64,000 nucleotides of DNA. It comes from Solibaculum_A intestinale. GTDB taxonomy: Bacteria; Bacillota; Clostridia; Oscillospirales; Acutalibacteraceae. Position 1 is the stretch's first letter. Every line of letters begins with the position of its first letter. Position numbers and translations under genes: made by a program. This document shows, in pieces, positions 49,824 to 58,535 of the stretch. The stretch spans positions 1-64,000 of the forward strand of contig NZ_JBBMFD010000007.1 of assembly GCF_040096205.1 (NCBI RefSeq), read 5' to 3'. Under the pieces are notes generated by a model that did no database searches, had not been told where the DNA came from, and was given only the letters and a program-made list of their open reading frames with translations.

Positions 49824-51458
49824 ATGAAAAAGGAACCAACCGTCGCTTATTTTTGTATGGAATACGGCCTGCAATCGGATTTCAAGATTTACGCGGGCGG
49901 CTTAGGGATTCTGGCGGGTGACCTTTTAAAGGCCGCCAAGGATCTGAAAAAACCGGTGGTAGGAATTGGAATCCTCTGGCGCCAGGGCAGCACCCGGCAG
50001 GTGATTCACGAAAACGGGTGGCCGATGGACTGCTTCCCGGAATACCGGTACGACTTTCTCAAGGATACCGGCGTCACCGTCCGCGTCTCGGTACGGGAGC
50101 GTCCGATTACCCTGAAGGTCTGGCTGTGTGACTGCTTTGGGAATGCCCCTTTGTTTTTGCTGGACGCGAACCTTGCGGAAAACTCCGATCGCTTGATTAC
50201 CGGCCAATTATACGGATGGTTTCACGAAGAACGGATCGCCCAGGAGATCATTCTGGGAATCGGCGGGGTACGGGCTCTGCGGGCGTTGGGGATCCAGGCG
50301 GACCTATATCATTTTAACGACAGCCATCCCATGTTTGCCTCCTTTGAGCTGATCCGCGAAGAAATGAAGGCGGGACGCAGCTTTGAAGAAGCCCGGGCCA
50401 AGGTCCGGCAATCCATCGTGTTCACCACCCACACGCCGGTGGCCGCGGGCAATGAGGTACACGAGCACAAGCTGCTCGAATACATGGGCGCTTACAACGG
50501 CCTGAGCTACGAGCAGGTCAAGGAAATCGGCGGCGATCCGTTTAATATGACGGTGGCCGGCCTTCGCATGGCCCGGCTCGCCAACGGCGTAGCCGCTCTG
50601 CACGCCCAGACGGCGCAAAAGATGTGGGCGGGCGTAGAGGACGCGGCTCCCATCCTGGCCGTTACCAACGGAGTGCACAACGGCACTTGGCAGGACAAAG
50701 CCATCCGGGATGCTTATCTAGCTGGCCGGCCTCTGATGCCGGTGCATAAGCGGCTGAAAATGCATCTTTTGAGTGAAATTGCACGCCGCTGCGGTGTGCG
50801 TCTCAACCCCGAGGCCCTGACCATCGGCTTTGCCAGGCGCGCCGCCCCCTATAAACGGGGTGACCTGATTTTCGGGAAAATGGAGCTGATCGAGCCCTTG
50901 CTGAAAAACGGCACCTTGCAGCTGATCTTCTCCGGCAAAGCCCATCCAAACGACCTGACCGGCAAAGAAATCGTTAGTAAAATGGTCCAAATGGCAAAGA
51001 AATACCCCTCTGCCATCGTGTTCGTGCAGGATTACGACATGCAAGTGGGCGCCCTGCTTACCCGCGGCTGCGACGTATGGCTCAATACGCCCCTACGCCC
51101 GCTGGAGGCCTCCGGCACTTCCGGCATGAAGGCGGCGATGAACGGGGTGCTCAATCTGAGCATCCTGGACGGCTGGTGGCCAGAGGGATGCATAAACGGA
51201 GTCAACGGCTGGCAGATCGGAGACGGTACCCAGGGCGAAGGGGAAGAGCAGAACGACCGGGATCGAGACTTCCTTTATAAGGCCCTGTTCGACGAGGTGA
51301 TGCCCGCCTGGTACCAGCATCCGGCCACCTGGGAGTCCATGATGCGCATGAGTGTGCAGATGGCGACCGACCGGTTCTCCGCCGCGCGGATGCTTCGCGA
51401 CTATTACGAAACTATGTACCAGGCTGCGCCGGAGGAGCCGGTAAAAACGCAAGCATAA
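49824..51458 (+). CDS. alpha-glucan (glycogen) phosphorylase, GT35 family
   Basis: 544 residues from the ATG at 49824 with AAAAGGAG 9 bases upstream. It is the short alpha-glucan phosphorylase class without the long N-terminal domain of GlgP. VAYFCMEYGL, HFNDSHP, TTHTPVAAGNE and the PLP-binding GTSGMKAAMNG motif (Lys near residue 430) are present. It releases glucose 1-phosphate from glucan ends. In operon with the GlgE-like gene. Confidence 0.92.
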   Translation: MKKEPTVAYFCMEYGLQSDFKIYAGGLGILAGDLLKAAKDLKKPVVGIGILWRQGSTRQVIHENGWPMDCFPEYRYDFLKDTGVTVRVSVRERPITLKVWLCDCFGNAPLFLLDANLAENSDRLITGQLYGWFHEERIAQEIILGIGGVRALRALGIQADLYHFNDSHPMFASFELIREEMKAGRSFEEARAKVRQSIVFTTHTPVAAGNEVHEHKLLEYMGAYNGLSYEQVKEIGGDPFNMTVAGLRMARLANGVAALHAQTAQKMWAGVEDAAPILAVTNGVHNGTWQDKAIRDAYLAGRPLMPVHKRLKMHLLSEIARRCGVRLNPEALTIGFARRAAPYKRGDLIFGKMELIEPLLKNGTLQLIFSGKAHPNDLTGKEIVSKMVQMAKKYPSAIVFVQDYDMQVGALLTRGCDVWLNTPLRPLEASGTSGMKAAMNGVLNLSILDGWWPEGCINGVNGWQIGDGTQGEGEEQNDRDRDFLYKALFDEVMPAWYQHPATWESMMRMSVQMATDRFSAARMLRDYYETMYQAAPEEPVKTQA

Positions 51459-51467
51459 GCCTAATAA

Positions 51468-51499
51468 AAAGAGGCCGGGGAAAACCCCAGGCCTCTTTT
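51468..51499 (+). terminator. terminator of the glucan operon
   Basis: GAGGCC and GGGG pair with GGCCTC and CCCC with one bulge; TTTT follows. About 10 bases past the phosphorylase stop. Confidence 0.8.
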
Positions 51500-51639
51500 G
51501 CTGTTCGCTTTTCCTTTGGACGCGTCGGCATTGCCTTTTTACAGCCTGTTGACTACCTAGCACGCCTTCTTAACCGCTTGGTTGTTCTTGTGGTTGGAGC
51601 GAGGGCCACCCTTCCTTTTCGCCTTTCCAGGCGCAAAAA

Positions 51640-51665
51640 GTCCGGCCGCTCGGTTACGGCCGGAC
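51640..51665 (-). terminator. terminator of the trmL-degV unit
   Basis: Perfect 9-bp stem (GTCCGGCCG and complement) followed on the minus strand by TTTTTGCG, 8 bases past the degV stop. Confidence 0.8.
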
Positions 51666-51672
51666 GTATCGG

Positions 51673-52566
51673 TTATCTGCGGTCTTTCCCTTTGAGGATC
51701 ACACCGATGACCCTAGGTCCGGAATTGATGCTGATGGCAGCGCCCGCCTCGTAACTTCCGGAAGAAGGATAGCCGAACTCCTGCTCCAGAAGATTTTCCA
51801 GCTCCCGGGCTTCTTTCACAGGCGAGCCGTGAATAATGTAATACTCCGGCTTTTCTAATCCGCTTTTCTCCATCGATTCCTTAGCCGCGCGCAGCAGCCG
51901 CGACAAAATCGCCTTGTCTCCCCGCACCTTGTCGATAATCACCGGGTCTCCGTCAAGCATGCGGATGATGGGGCGCAGACCCAGCAACTCCCCTACAAAG
52001 GCAGCCGCCACGCTGACCCGGCCGGATTTTTTAACAAAGTCCAGCGAATAGACGGAAAAATAAATCTCAATGCTGGAAAACCAGTTTTCCAGGAAAGCCA
52101 GCACCATCTCGGCATCCTTGCCTTCCTCGGCCAGCTTTGCCGCTTCCACAATGCCGCAGCCGTACGCAATGGTATACGTCCGCGAGTCCAGCACATGAAC
52201 GCGCAGCTGTTCCTTCGCCTGGGGACATTCTTCATAGAACTGCTCCCTGGCCAGCAGCGCCGCGTGGTACATATTCGATCCCTTGGAGTTGATGGTCACG
52301 TGGATCAGATCGGTGACTTTGTTCTCCATGGCCTTCTTGTATTCCTCCACAAAGGCCACCGACGGCACATGCGAGGTGCTGGGAATGCTTTTGCAGTTTT
52401 CCAGGATGTCATAAAACTCCTGGTTGGTAAAATCTACCCGCTCCAAGTATTCTTTCCCTTCCACATTGATGGGAATACTCATAACGGTAATGGAATACCG
52501 GCGCGCCAAATCCTCCGGGATATCGCACGCGGAATCAGTTAAAAAAGCGATTGTCTGATTTTCCAT
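51673..52566 (-). CDS. DegV family fatty acid-binding protein
   Basis: 297 residues from the ATG at 52566 with GGGAGGA upstream. TDSACDIPEDLA at the N-terminus, TSHVPS (the fatty-acid-binding Ser region) and the C-terminal AISINSGPRVIGV are typical. DegV/FakB proteins hold a fatty acid for phosphorylation by FakA; the kinase gene is not here. The start codon shares its bases with the trmL stop region. Confidence 0.93.
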   Translation of the reverse strand: MENQTIAFLTDSACDIPEDLARRYSITVMSIPINVEGKEYLERVDFTNQEFYDILENCKSIPSTSHVPSVAFVEEYKKAMENKVTDLIHVTINSKGSNMYHAALLAREQFYEECPQAKEQLRVHVLDSRTYTIAYGCGIVEAAKLAEEGKDAEMVLAFLENWFSSIEIYFSVYSLDFVKKSGRVSVAAAFVGELLGLRPIIRMLDGDPVIIDKVRGDKAILSRLLRAAKESMEKSGLEKPEYYIIHGSPVKEARELENLLEQEFGYPSSGSYEAGAAISINSGPRVIGVILKGKDRR

Positions 52567-53072
52567 CAAATGGAATCCTCCCAACGGTATTTCGTCAAAT
52601 TTCCCGCAGACTGCAGCGACGGGAATCCCCATTGCCGCAGGGTTTCAAACACACCCACCGCCACCGCATTGGACAAGTTGAGGCTGCGCGCTCCCTCAAT
52701 CATGGGCAGGCGCACGCAGCTTTCCGGATGGCGCACGAGCAATTCCTCCGGCAGCCCAGCCGTCTCCTTACCAAACACCAGATATGTCCCGTCCGGGTAG
52801 GAAACATCCGTGTAAATCCGCGGGGCCTTGGTGGTAAAATAAAAAAACGGGCCGGCATTCTTCTGAAAGAAATCCTCCAAATTGTCATAATAGGTGATAT
52901 CCAGAAAGTGCCAGTAATCCAGGCCTGCCCGCTTGAGCTTGCGGTCATCAATGGCAAAGCCCAAGGGCTTGACCAGATGCAACCGGGCACCCGTGGCTGC
53001 GCAGGTGCGGGAAATGTTCCCTGTATTCTGGGGAATTTCCGGCTCCACGAGCACGATATTCAAGACAGCCAC
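52566..53072 (-). CDS. trmL: tRNA (cytidine/uridine-34-2'-O)-methyltransferase
   Basis: 168 residues from GTG at 53072 (AVLNIVLVEPEIPQNTGNI), the standard start for this SPOUT enzyme; only AAAGGGG lies upstream. The knot is formed by LVFGKETAGLPEE and RSLNLSNAVAVGVFE. It methylates the wobble base of two leucine tRNAs in other species. Overlaps degV by one base. Confidence 0.93.
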   Translation of the reverse strand: MAVLNIVLVEPEIPQNTGNISRTCAATGARLHLVKPLGFAIDDRKLKRAGLDYWHFLDITYYDNLEDFFQKNAGPFFYFTTKAPRIYTDVSYPDGTYLVFGKETAGLPEELLVRHPESCVRLPMIEGARSLNLSNAVAVGVFETLRQWGFPSLQSAGNLTKYRWEDSI

Positions 53073-53208
53073 TACAGTAAGACCCCTTTCGCCGCTAAGC
53101 CACGACAAATTACTTAGAATGTCAAACTATTTACTACCAATATATCACAGGAGTAAAGACATTGCAAGTGGAAAAAATAAGACCACACAAATAAACGGAG
53201 GTGTTAGC

Positions 53209-53385
53209 ATGAGATCGAGCTCTGGTATGGTCAAAGGTGTGGTCACCGGTATGGCGGTCGGCGCGGTTGCCGGCATGGTTGGCGGCACGATGATGCGCAA
53301 CAACAAGAACATCAAGAAGAAGGCCGGCAAAGCGCTCAAGACGCTGAACGGCGTCATCAGCAGCGTACAGTATATGATGAAATAA
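53209..53385 (+). CDS. small Gly-rich membrane-associated protein, unknown function
   Basis: 58 residues after a good ACGGAGGTG site. Residues 8-28 form a Gly/Ala/Val/Met stretch (GVVTGMAVGAVAGMVGGT) like a membrane or glycine-zipper segment, followed by a basic half (NNKNIKKKAGKALKTLNG). Similar short proteins occur in Clostridia without a known role. An isolated gene with its own strong terminator. Confidence 0.6.
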   Translation: MRSSSGMVKGVVTGMAVGAVAGMVGGTMMRNNKNIKKKAGKALKTLNGVISSVQYMMK

Positions 53386-53395
53386 GGCCCTGTTC

Positions 53396-53452
53396 GAAAG
53401 CAAAATGCGCGCAAAGCAGTTCCCTGCTTTGCGCGCATTTTGCTTTCTTTTT
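53396..53452 (+). terminator. terminator of the small Gly-rich gene
   Basis: A 24-bp perfect stem (53396-53419/53424-53447) with a TTCC loop, followed by TTTTTCC. Unusually long for so small a gene. Confidence 0.9.
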
Positions 53453-53572
53453 CCACGCCGGCAGACAGGTGACGCAAAACCGGACGGAATTGCTCCTTCT
53501 CTGCCCCGCAGGCGTCATGCCCAGCCTCTGCTTTTCCTTTTTCCCTAGCTGTGCTATGATAAGAAAAACGGA

Positions 53573-54025
53573 TTATTCCTGCGGCGGCTCATCCTCTCCC
53601 ATGATTTGCAAGAGGTTTTCAAAAAAGCGGAGGTTATTCTCCATCATTGCCCTGCGCTGTTCCGGGCGCAGACGGTACATGGCGTTTTCCTCCCGCCTGG
53701 CAAGCTCTCCTAAAACTGTGTCGGCATATTCTTCTCCCTCAGGAGTGAGCATCAGGTTTTTATTTCGTTTGTCCAGCTCCATTACCTGCCGGACAAGCCA
53801 TCCCTTGCGTTCAAAGCCGTTGAGAATGGTATGCACCGTTTGCTTGGGAAGCAGAAGCTGCTCGCAAATTTGCTTCTGGGTACATCTGCCTTCTCCTTGA
53901 GCAATACAATATAAGACAAACATCGCATGCGAGGTCAAACCAAATCGTTTGGCCCACTGCTCATACAGATGCTTGAGACCGAACCAGATGTCATAATAAG
54001 GCTGCATCTCGGGATTTGCTTTCAT
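53573..54025 (-). CDS. MarR family transcriptional regulator
   Basis: 150 residues. The winged-helix core spans about 30-110: TQKQICEQLLLPKQTVHTILNG is the HTH and LDKRNKNLMLTPEG the wing. GGAGG lies before the ATG. It is divergent from the cyclase-larE genes, whose promoter it probably controls. Confidence 0.93.
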   Translation of the reverse strand: MKANPEMQPYYDIWFGLKHLYEQWAKRFGLTSHAMFVLYCIAQGEGRCTQKQICEQLLLPKQTVHTILNGFERKGWLVRQVMELDKRNKNLMLTPEGEEYADTVLGELARREENAMYRLRPEQRRAMMENNLRFFENLLQIMGEDEPPQE

Positions 54026-54045
54026 ACATCCTCCTATTTCGCATC

Positions 54046-54150
54046 AATTGGAACTGCAATTCAATATAGCAAATTCCTATTTTTCTGTCAAGCAAATTCT
54101 TTCTTTTTTTGCGTATATTTTTGACAAATATCGTTCCAATTTGGTCTATT
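54046..54150. promoter_or_regulatory. divergent promoters and likely operator of marR and cyclase
   Basis: Minus strand: TTGACA (54086-54091), 17 bases, TATATT (54063-54068) for marR. Plus strand: TTGACA (54121-54126), 18 bases, TCTATT (54145-54150) for the cyclase. The 9-mer GTTCCAATT occurs in the plus-strand spacer (54133-54141) and inverted just after the marR start site (54046-54054), a plausible operator pair. Confidence 0.6.
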
Positions 54151-54208
54151 TTGCTTTCGCTTTCCTGATAATTCCAATGCCCCCAATCACACACAGGAGG
54201 GATCCTCT

Positions 54209-54811
54209 ATGAAGATTATTGACATTTCCCATGAACTTTTACAGGCGCCCGTCTATCCGGGTGATCCCGTCCCCTCCCTGGAGCCCCTTTCCCGCATCGC
54301 TTTGGGGGACGCTTGCAATCTGACCGCCGCCCACCTCTGCCTGCACAACGCCACCCATGCCGACGCCCCCCTTCACTTTCTAGAGGACGAGGCCGACATT
54401 GCTTCCCTTCCGTTAGAGCCTTTTCTGGGCACCTGCCAGGTGATGACGGTAACAGGGCTTTTGACCGGCGCAGACATGGAACGGCTGGTGCCTACAGGCT
54501 GCAAGCGTTTGCTGCTGCGGGGGCTTGGGAAAGCCTTTCTGACCCAGAGCGCCGCCTTTGTCCTTGCGGACCTGGGGGTACGGCTGGTGGGCACCGATGC
54601 GCCCTCCATCGGCTCCCAGGAGGACGAGGCCGCGCCTCACAAAGAGCTGCTGGGTGCGGGTGTCATGATCCTGGAAGGGCTGTCCCTTTCTCAAGTAAAG
54701 GACGGGGCCTATTTTCTCATTGCTCCGCCTGTTAAAATCGCTCAGGCGGACGGCGCACCGGTGCGCGCGCTGCTGCTTGATCAATTTTTCTGTTTTTCCA
54801 ACGACGCATAA
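54209..54811 (+). CDS. cyclase family protein (kynurenine formamidase-like hydrolase)
   Basis: 200 residues. IIDISHELLQAPVYPGDP and the metal-binding HNATHADAPLHFL motif, then VGTDAPSIGS, are the cyclase-family signature; these metal enzymes open amide or ester rings. AGGAGG precedes the ATG. No tryptophan-degradation genes are adjacent, and the coupling to larE, 12 bases downstream, suggests a different substrate (inference). Confidence 0.88.
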   Translation: MKIIDISHELLQAPVYPGDPVPSLEPLSRIALGDACNLTAAHLCLHNATHADAPLHFLEDEADIASLPLEPFLGTCQVMTVTGLLTGADMERLVPTGCKRLLLRGLGKAFLTQSAAFVLADLGVRLVGTDAPSIGSQEDEAAPHKELLGAGVMILEGLSLSQVKDGAYFLIAPPVKIAQADGAPVRALLLDQFFCFSNDA

Positions 54812-54823
54812 GGAGGTTTCTCT

Positions 54824-55666
54824 GTGTCTTTCTTTGTCTACAATCGGCTGCTTTCCCGTCTCAAGGCCCTTTCCCGGGCAGCCGTTGCCTTCTCTGGAGG
54901 AACCGACTCCGCCTTTCTTCTCTTCGCCGCCAGAGAGGCCCTGGGCGCAGAAAATGTGCTTGCTTTGACGGCCGACTCGGCCTTTTTTCCCCGGGAGGAG
55001 GCAGAAGGCGCCCGTGCCCTGGCGGCAAACCTTGGCATTCGCCAAGTGTTCGTATCGGCGGACCCGCTTTCGGACCCCCTCATTCGCCAAAACCCTCCCG
55101 ATCGGTGTTACCACTGCAAAAAACGGCTCCTGTCCGTGCTGAAGCAACGCGCCCAAGCGGAAGGCTTTCCCTGCCTTTTAGACGGCAGCAACGCCGACGA
55201 CGCGGGAGATTACCGGCCCGGCGCAAAAGCGGTCCGGGAGCTTCAAATTTTAAGCCCTTTGCAGGAAGCGGGGCTGAAAAAAGACGAGATCCGCGCCCTT
55301 TCTAAAGAATACGGCCTTGCCACCTGGGAGAAACCGGCCAGCGCCTGTCTCGCCTCCCGCATTCCCTATGGAGAGCCGTTGACCATAGAAGCCCTCAGGC
55401 GGGTGGAGCAGGCGGAAGCATTCCTTCGTTCCCTCGGCTTTTCTCAGCTGCGGGTGAGGGCACATCAAAATCTTGCCCGCATCGAGGTCCCATTTGAAGA
55501 GCTGCAAGGGCTCATGGAAGCATGCAGGACAAACGGTATCGTTCCCATGCTGCGCTCCCTGGGATTTACATACATAACCGCTGATCTTTCCGGGTATCGT
55601 ATGGGTAGCATGAACGAAATTCTCCGGGAAAACCGGGACAATCCCCGGCTGGAAAATATTCGATAA
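54824..55666 (+). CDS. larE: ATP-dependent sacrificial sulfur transferase LarE
   Basis: 280 residues from GTG with AAGGAGG upstream. The PP-loop is AFSGGTDSAFL (about residue 24-34); DRCYHCKKRLL, DGSNADDAGDYRPG and the Cys in PASACLASRIPYGE (the sulfur-donating residue) fit LarE. LarE helps build the nickel-pincer nucleotide of lactate racemase. larA, larB and larC are not in this window. Confidence 0.92.
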   Translation: MSFFVYNRLLSRLKALSRAAVAFSGGTDSAFLLFAAREALGAENVLALTADSAFFPREEAEGARALAANLGIRQVFVSADPLSDPLIRQNPPDRCYHCKKRLLSVLKQRAQAEGFPCLLDGSNADDAGDYRPGAKAVRELQILSPLQEAGLKKDEIRALSKEYGLATWEKPASACLASRIPYGEPLTIEALRRVEQAEAFLRSLGFSQLRVRAHQNLARIEVPFEELQGLMEACRTNGIVPMLRSLGFTYITADLSGYRMGSMNEILRENRDNPRLENIR

Positions 55667-55692
55667 ATTCAAGTACAGTTTACAGAATCTTG

Positions 55693-55721
55693 TTGACTAA
55701 TGTAGGGGTAACAGGTACAAT
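55693..55721 (+). promoter_or_regulatory. promoter of the DUF1292 gene
   Basis: TTGACT (55693-55698), 17-base spacer, TACAAT (55716-55721), about 38 bases before the ATG. Confidence 0.65.
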
Positions 55722-55758
55722 GGCTATAGGTTACCAAAATGAAATGGAGTGAGTATCG

Positions 55759-56082
55759 ATGGCAGAAGAGTACGGCCCCGACCTGATTACCGTGCTGGAT
55801 GACGACGGCAACGAGCATCAATTTGAGCTCCTTGACGCAATCGAGACGGATGACGGGCGTTATGTGGCGCTGCTTCCGGTGATTGACGATCCTGCAGAAA
55901 TGGTGGAATCAGACGGCGAGTTGATTATCCTGGAAGTGGGAGAGGAAAACGGCGAAGAAACGCTGGTTCCTATTGAAAGCGACGAGATGTTTGACAACAT
56001 CGCGGCGATTTTCGAAGAGCGCTTGGCCGACCTGTTCGAGATCGAAGAAATGGAAACGCCCGGGACGGACGAAGAAGCATAA
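55759..56082 (+). CDS. DUF1292 domain-containing protein
   Basis: 107 residues, strongly acidic. ITVLDDDGNEHQFELLDAIETDDGRYVALLP is the DUF1292 block, found in Firmicutes next to the Holliday-junction resolvase gene ruvX or alone. Function unknown. GGAGTG precedes the ATG. Monocistronic here. Confidence 0.9.
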   Translation: MAEEYGPDLITVLDDDGNEHQFELLDAIETDDGRYVALLPVIDDPAEMVESDGELIILEVGEENGEETLVPIESDEMFDNIAAIFEERLADLFEIEEMETPGTDEEA

Positions 56083-56178
56083 GAACGGCTTCCTGCTTTG
56101 TTCGCGGACTATGGTTTTTTAACCCTACAAATGTATTCTCGGGAGCTTAGCTCTGCCGGGGGATTGCAGACCTCCCGG

Positions 56179-56345
56179 TCCTGCCTTTGTGCAGGATTGG
56201 ATGAAGGGAGCGTGAAACCGGCAGGCGGGCACCCACCTGCTTTTTCGTAGGCAGGTTATACAAATCATATTACGGCAAAGCGGGGCTTTTTTAAGAAAAA
56301 AGGCATTCCGACCGGAGTTTCCGGCCAGGATGCCTTTTCTTATTT
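56179..56345 (+). terminator. tandem terminators after the DUF1292 gene
   Basis: A GCAGG/CCTGC hairpin with TTTTTC (56221-56246) follows a small TCCTGC/GCAGGA hairpin (56179-56196). A second terminator (AAAAGGCAT with complement, inner CCGG/CCGG; 56298-56345) lies further on. The rest of 56083-56430 shows no gene. Confidence 0.65.
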
Positions 56346-56430
56346 TCTCACTTTTCGAATAATTTCCTCTCCTTTGTGGAAAGCTAGGAACATGCGGCTT
56401 GCGCGCCGAACACAAATAAGGAGGGGACAT

Positions 56431-56781
56431 ATGAAAAAGCTGTTTTCCCGCATCGGCGGCGTTATCGTCGGGTTTATCAACGGCCTGCTGGGCGCGGGCG
56501 GCGGAATGCTGGCGGTCCCCCTCCTCTCCGCCTCCGGCCTTCCCACCCAAAAAGCCCACGCAACCTCTATCGCTGTCATCTTTCCCCTCTCCGCCTTTTC
56601 CGCCGCCCTTTACTTGGCGGACGGACGCGTCAATTTCTGGGACGCGGCTGTCTACCTTCCCTGGGGACTGGGCGGTGCGCTGCTGGGCTCCTGGCTTCTC
56701 CCCCGCATTCCGTCCGGACTTCTGCGTAGGGTGTTCGGAATCTTCATCCTGTGGGCGGCCATCCGGCTGCTGCTGCGATGA
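56431..56781 (+). CDS. TSUP (TauE/SafE) transporter, first half
   Basis: 116 residues with three to four membrane segments. GLLGAGGGMLAVPLL is the TSUP repeat signature, normally seen once in each half of a 250-residue protein. AAGGAGGGG precedes the ATG. It overlaps the second-half gene by 4 bases. TSUP proteins export sulfite, sulfoacetate or related anions; substrate unknown here. Confidence 0.85.
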   Translation: MKKLFSRIGGVIVGFINGLLGAGGGMLAVPLLSASGLPTQKAHATSIAVIFPLSAFSAALYLADGRVNFWDAAVYLPWGLGGALLGSWLLPRIPSGLLRRVFGIFILWAAIRLLLR

Positions 56782-57173
56782 ACGGGTGGTTTGGGATCGC
56801 GCTGGCCGGTATCCTGTCGGGAATGGCGGGGTCGATGGGACTGGGCGGCGGAACGGTGCTCCTGTTATACCTGACCCTGTTCGCCGGCGTAGACCAGCTG
56901 ACGGCCCAGGGAATCAACCTGATTTTCTTTCTGCCCATTGCGGTCTTAGCCTTGGTGCTGCACGGACGGAATGGCCTGATTGCCTGGAAGGACGCCATTG
57001 CCATCGCCCTGCTGGGGCTGGCGGGCGCCGCTGCCGGCACCATTCTTTCCGGCTGGATCGACGGGGCCGTGTTACAAAAGATTTTCGCCGCAGGGCTTCT
57101 CTTCATCGGCTTTCGTGAACTCTTTCCGAAGGTCAAACGAAAAAAACCGGGAAGCCAGACGCATGAGCAATAG
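56778..57173 (+). CDS. TSUP (TauE/SafE) transporter, second half
   Basis: 131 residues with four membrane segments; GMAGSMGLGGGTVLLLYL is the second TSUP signature. Its ATG overlaps the stop of the first half (ATGA). Two half-length proteins presumably form a heterodimer equal to one full transporter. A basic tail (KVKRKKPG) would face the cytoplasm. Confidence 0.85.
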   Translation: MNGWFGIALAGILSGMAGSMGLGGGTVLLLYLTLFAGVDQLTAQGINLIFFLPIAVLALVLHGRNGLIAWKDAIAIALLGLAGAAAGTILSGWIDGAVLQKIFAAGLLFIGFRELFPKVKRKKPGSQTHEQ

Positions 57174-57187
57174 CTTCCTTTCCTATT

Positions 57188-57235
57188 AAAGAGCCGGGCC
57201 TTGTACCAAGAAAGGTACAAGGCCCGGCTCTTTTC
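57188..57235. terminator. bidirectional terminator between TSUP pair and permease gene
   Basis: Perfect 20-bp stem (57188-57207/57214-57233), 6-base loop, T or A tracts at both ends. It serves the TSUP pair (+) and the ABC operon (-). Confidence 0.9.
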
Positions 57236-57244
57236 CATTTTCGA

Positions 57245-58441
57245 TCAGCGGTCCTTTAAAATGCTCACCGGATAGATTTTCCGGGTTTTTAAGGCTAAAA
57301 ACAAATTGGACACCAGCACGATGCCTAATAAGCACAGGAAGGTTTCCACCTGCCGCATGGAAAAGAGCGGGACCACAATTTCTCCCACGCTGGAGGCGCG
57401 AAATTGTGTGGATAAAAAGGAAAAGACAAACTGATGAAACAAGAGCAGCGACACCGCTTCCCCGATCACAAAGCCGGTCAGCGCGACGATCCCCGTCTCC
57501 AACCAGTTGAGGAAAAATAGGTGAGAATTGCGGTATCCGAACACCTTCATCAGCGCCGTTTGCTTTCTTTGGCTGGAAAGCTTCGCGGCAATCAGGGCGA
57601 ATACCAGGAAAAACGCCACCGCCGATAAAATAGCCACGGCAATCTGGTAGATCAGAGTCATGGAGGCAATGGAACGCAGCTCGCCTTGGCCGGAAGTGTC
57701 CCGCAGCTGGACGCTGAATCCCTCTAACCTTAAGGCGTCCACCTGATCCTCAACCACCTTTACCCATTTTTGTTCCTCCGCCACCACGCCGAACCGGTAA
57801 TATCCGTCTCCATTTTTCCTGGGCTGGAGCTCCAGCAGTTCTCGCTGGGGAATATAGATCTGTGTGGTGGATTCCTTGTTTTCATAAGTTCCCACAACCC
57901 GGCAGCGGTAGATTTCTTCGCCGACCTGGAAGGTAAGCGTCTGGCCGATCAGGTCGGCGCCCTTCCATACTTGTCTGGCCATGAACCCGCTGGTATATTC
58001 CACCCGGTCGGGTACCAGCGCTACCTGGGAATCTTCGTTGGAAATGCCGCTTCCCTCCACTGCCTTTGGGACAAACCCTTTCGGCGCGCTGGTGAGCACT
58101 ACCTCCCTTGGTGCAAACTTTTCCCGGTCCTCTCCCGCAACGGAAAGGTCGTCAGCCGCATCATATGCCATGGCTACATAGGGAAGAGCGGATAACCGAT
58201 CCAAGTACGTCTCATTGGTCCCTTTAGCTGCGTTTTCTCCTTCCGCCACTTCCACCAGCAGCTCCAAATTAATCAGGAGACGACTCAGCGCCTGCTGCTG
58301 GTTTTGCAGAATGGAAAGGCTTCCGAAGGAAATGTCTACCGCACACGTGTAAACAGCAAGGATCAGTATGAATATCACGGAATTTACGCGGCTGCGTATG
58401 ACGCTCCTTCCAGAAATACCTATCATGCGTCCAACCGTCAT
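57245..58441 (-). CDS. FtsX-like ABC transporter permease (second)
   Basis: 398 residues. An N-terminal membrane segment (about 18-38), a large extracytoplasmic domain (about 45-260) and three C-terminal membrane segments with SQRKQTALMKVFGYRN mark the MacB/FtsX permease class. It is the last gene of the operon with the ATPase, the other permease and a lipoprotein. Probably pairs with the 429-residue permease. Substrate unknown. Confidence 0.88.
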   Translation of the reverse strand: MTVGRMIGISGRSVIRSRVNSVIFILILAVYTCAVDISFGSLSILQNQQQALSRLLINLELLVEVAEGENAAKGTNETYLDRLSALPYVAMAYDAADDLSVAGEDREKFAPREVVLTSAPKGFVPKAVEGSGISNEDSQVALVPDRVEYTSGFMARQVWKGADLIGQTLTFQVGEEIYRCRVVGTYENKESTTQIYIPQRELLELQPRKNGDGYYRFGVVAEEQKWVKVVEDQVDALRLEGFSVQLRDTSGQGELRSIASMTLIYQIAVAILSAVAFFLVFALIAAKLSSQRKQTALMKVFGYRNSHLFFLNWLETGIVALTGFVIGEAVSLLLFHQFVFSFLSTQFRASSVGEIVVPLFSMRQVETFLCLLGIVLVSNLFLALKTRKIYPVSILKDR

Positions 58442-58535
58442 GCTACCGCCTCCTTAAACCGCTGGATTACACGGCTTTGTTTACTCCCTGCGCGCAGTAT
58501 CCCGATCGAATTTTTCACGCGCTTGTGCAACGGCG

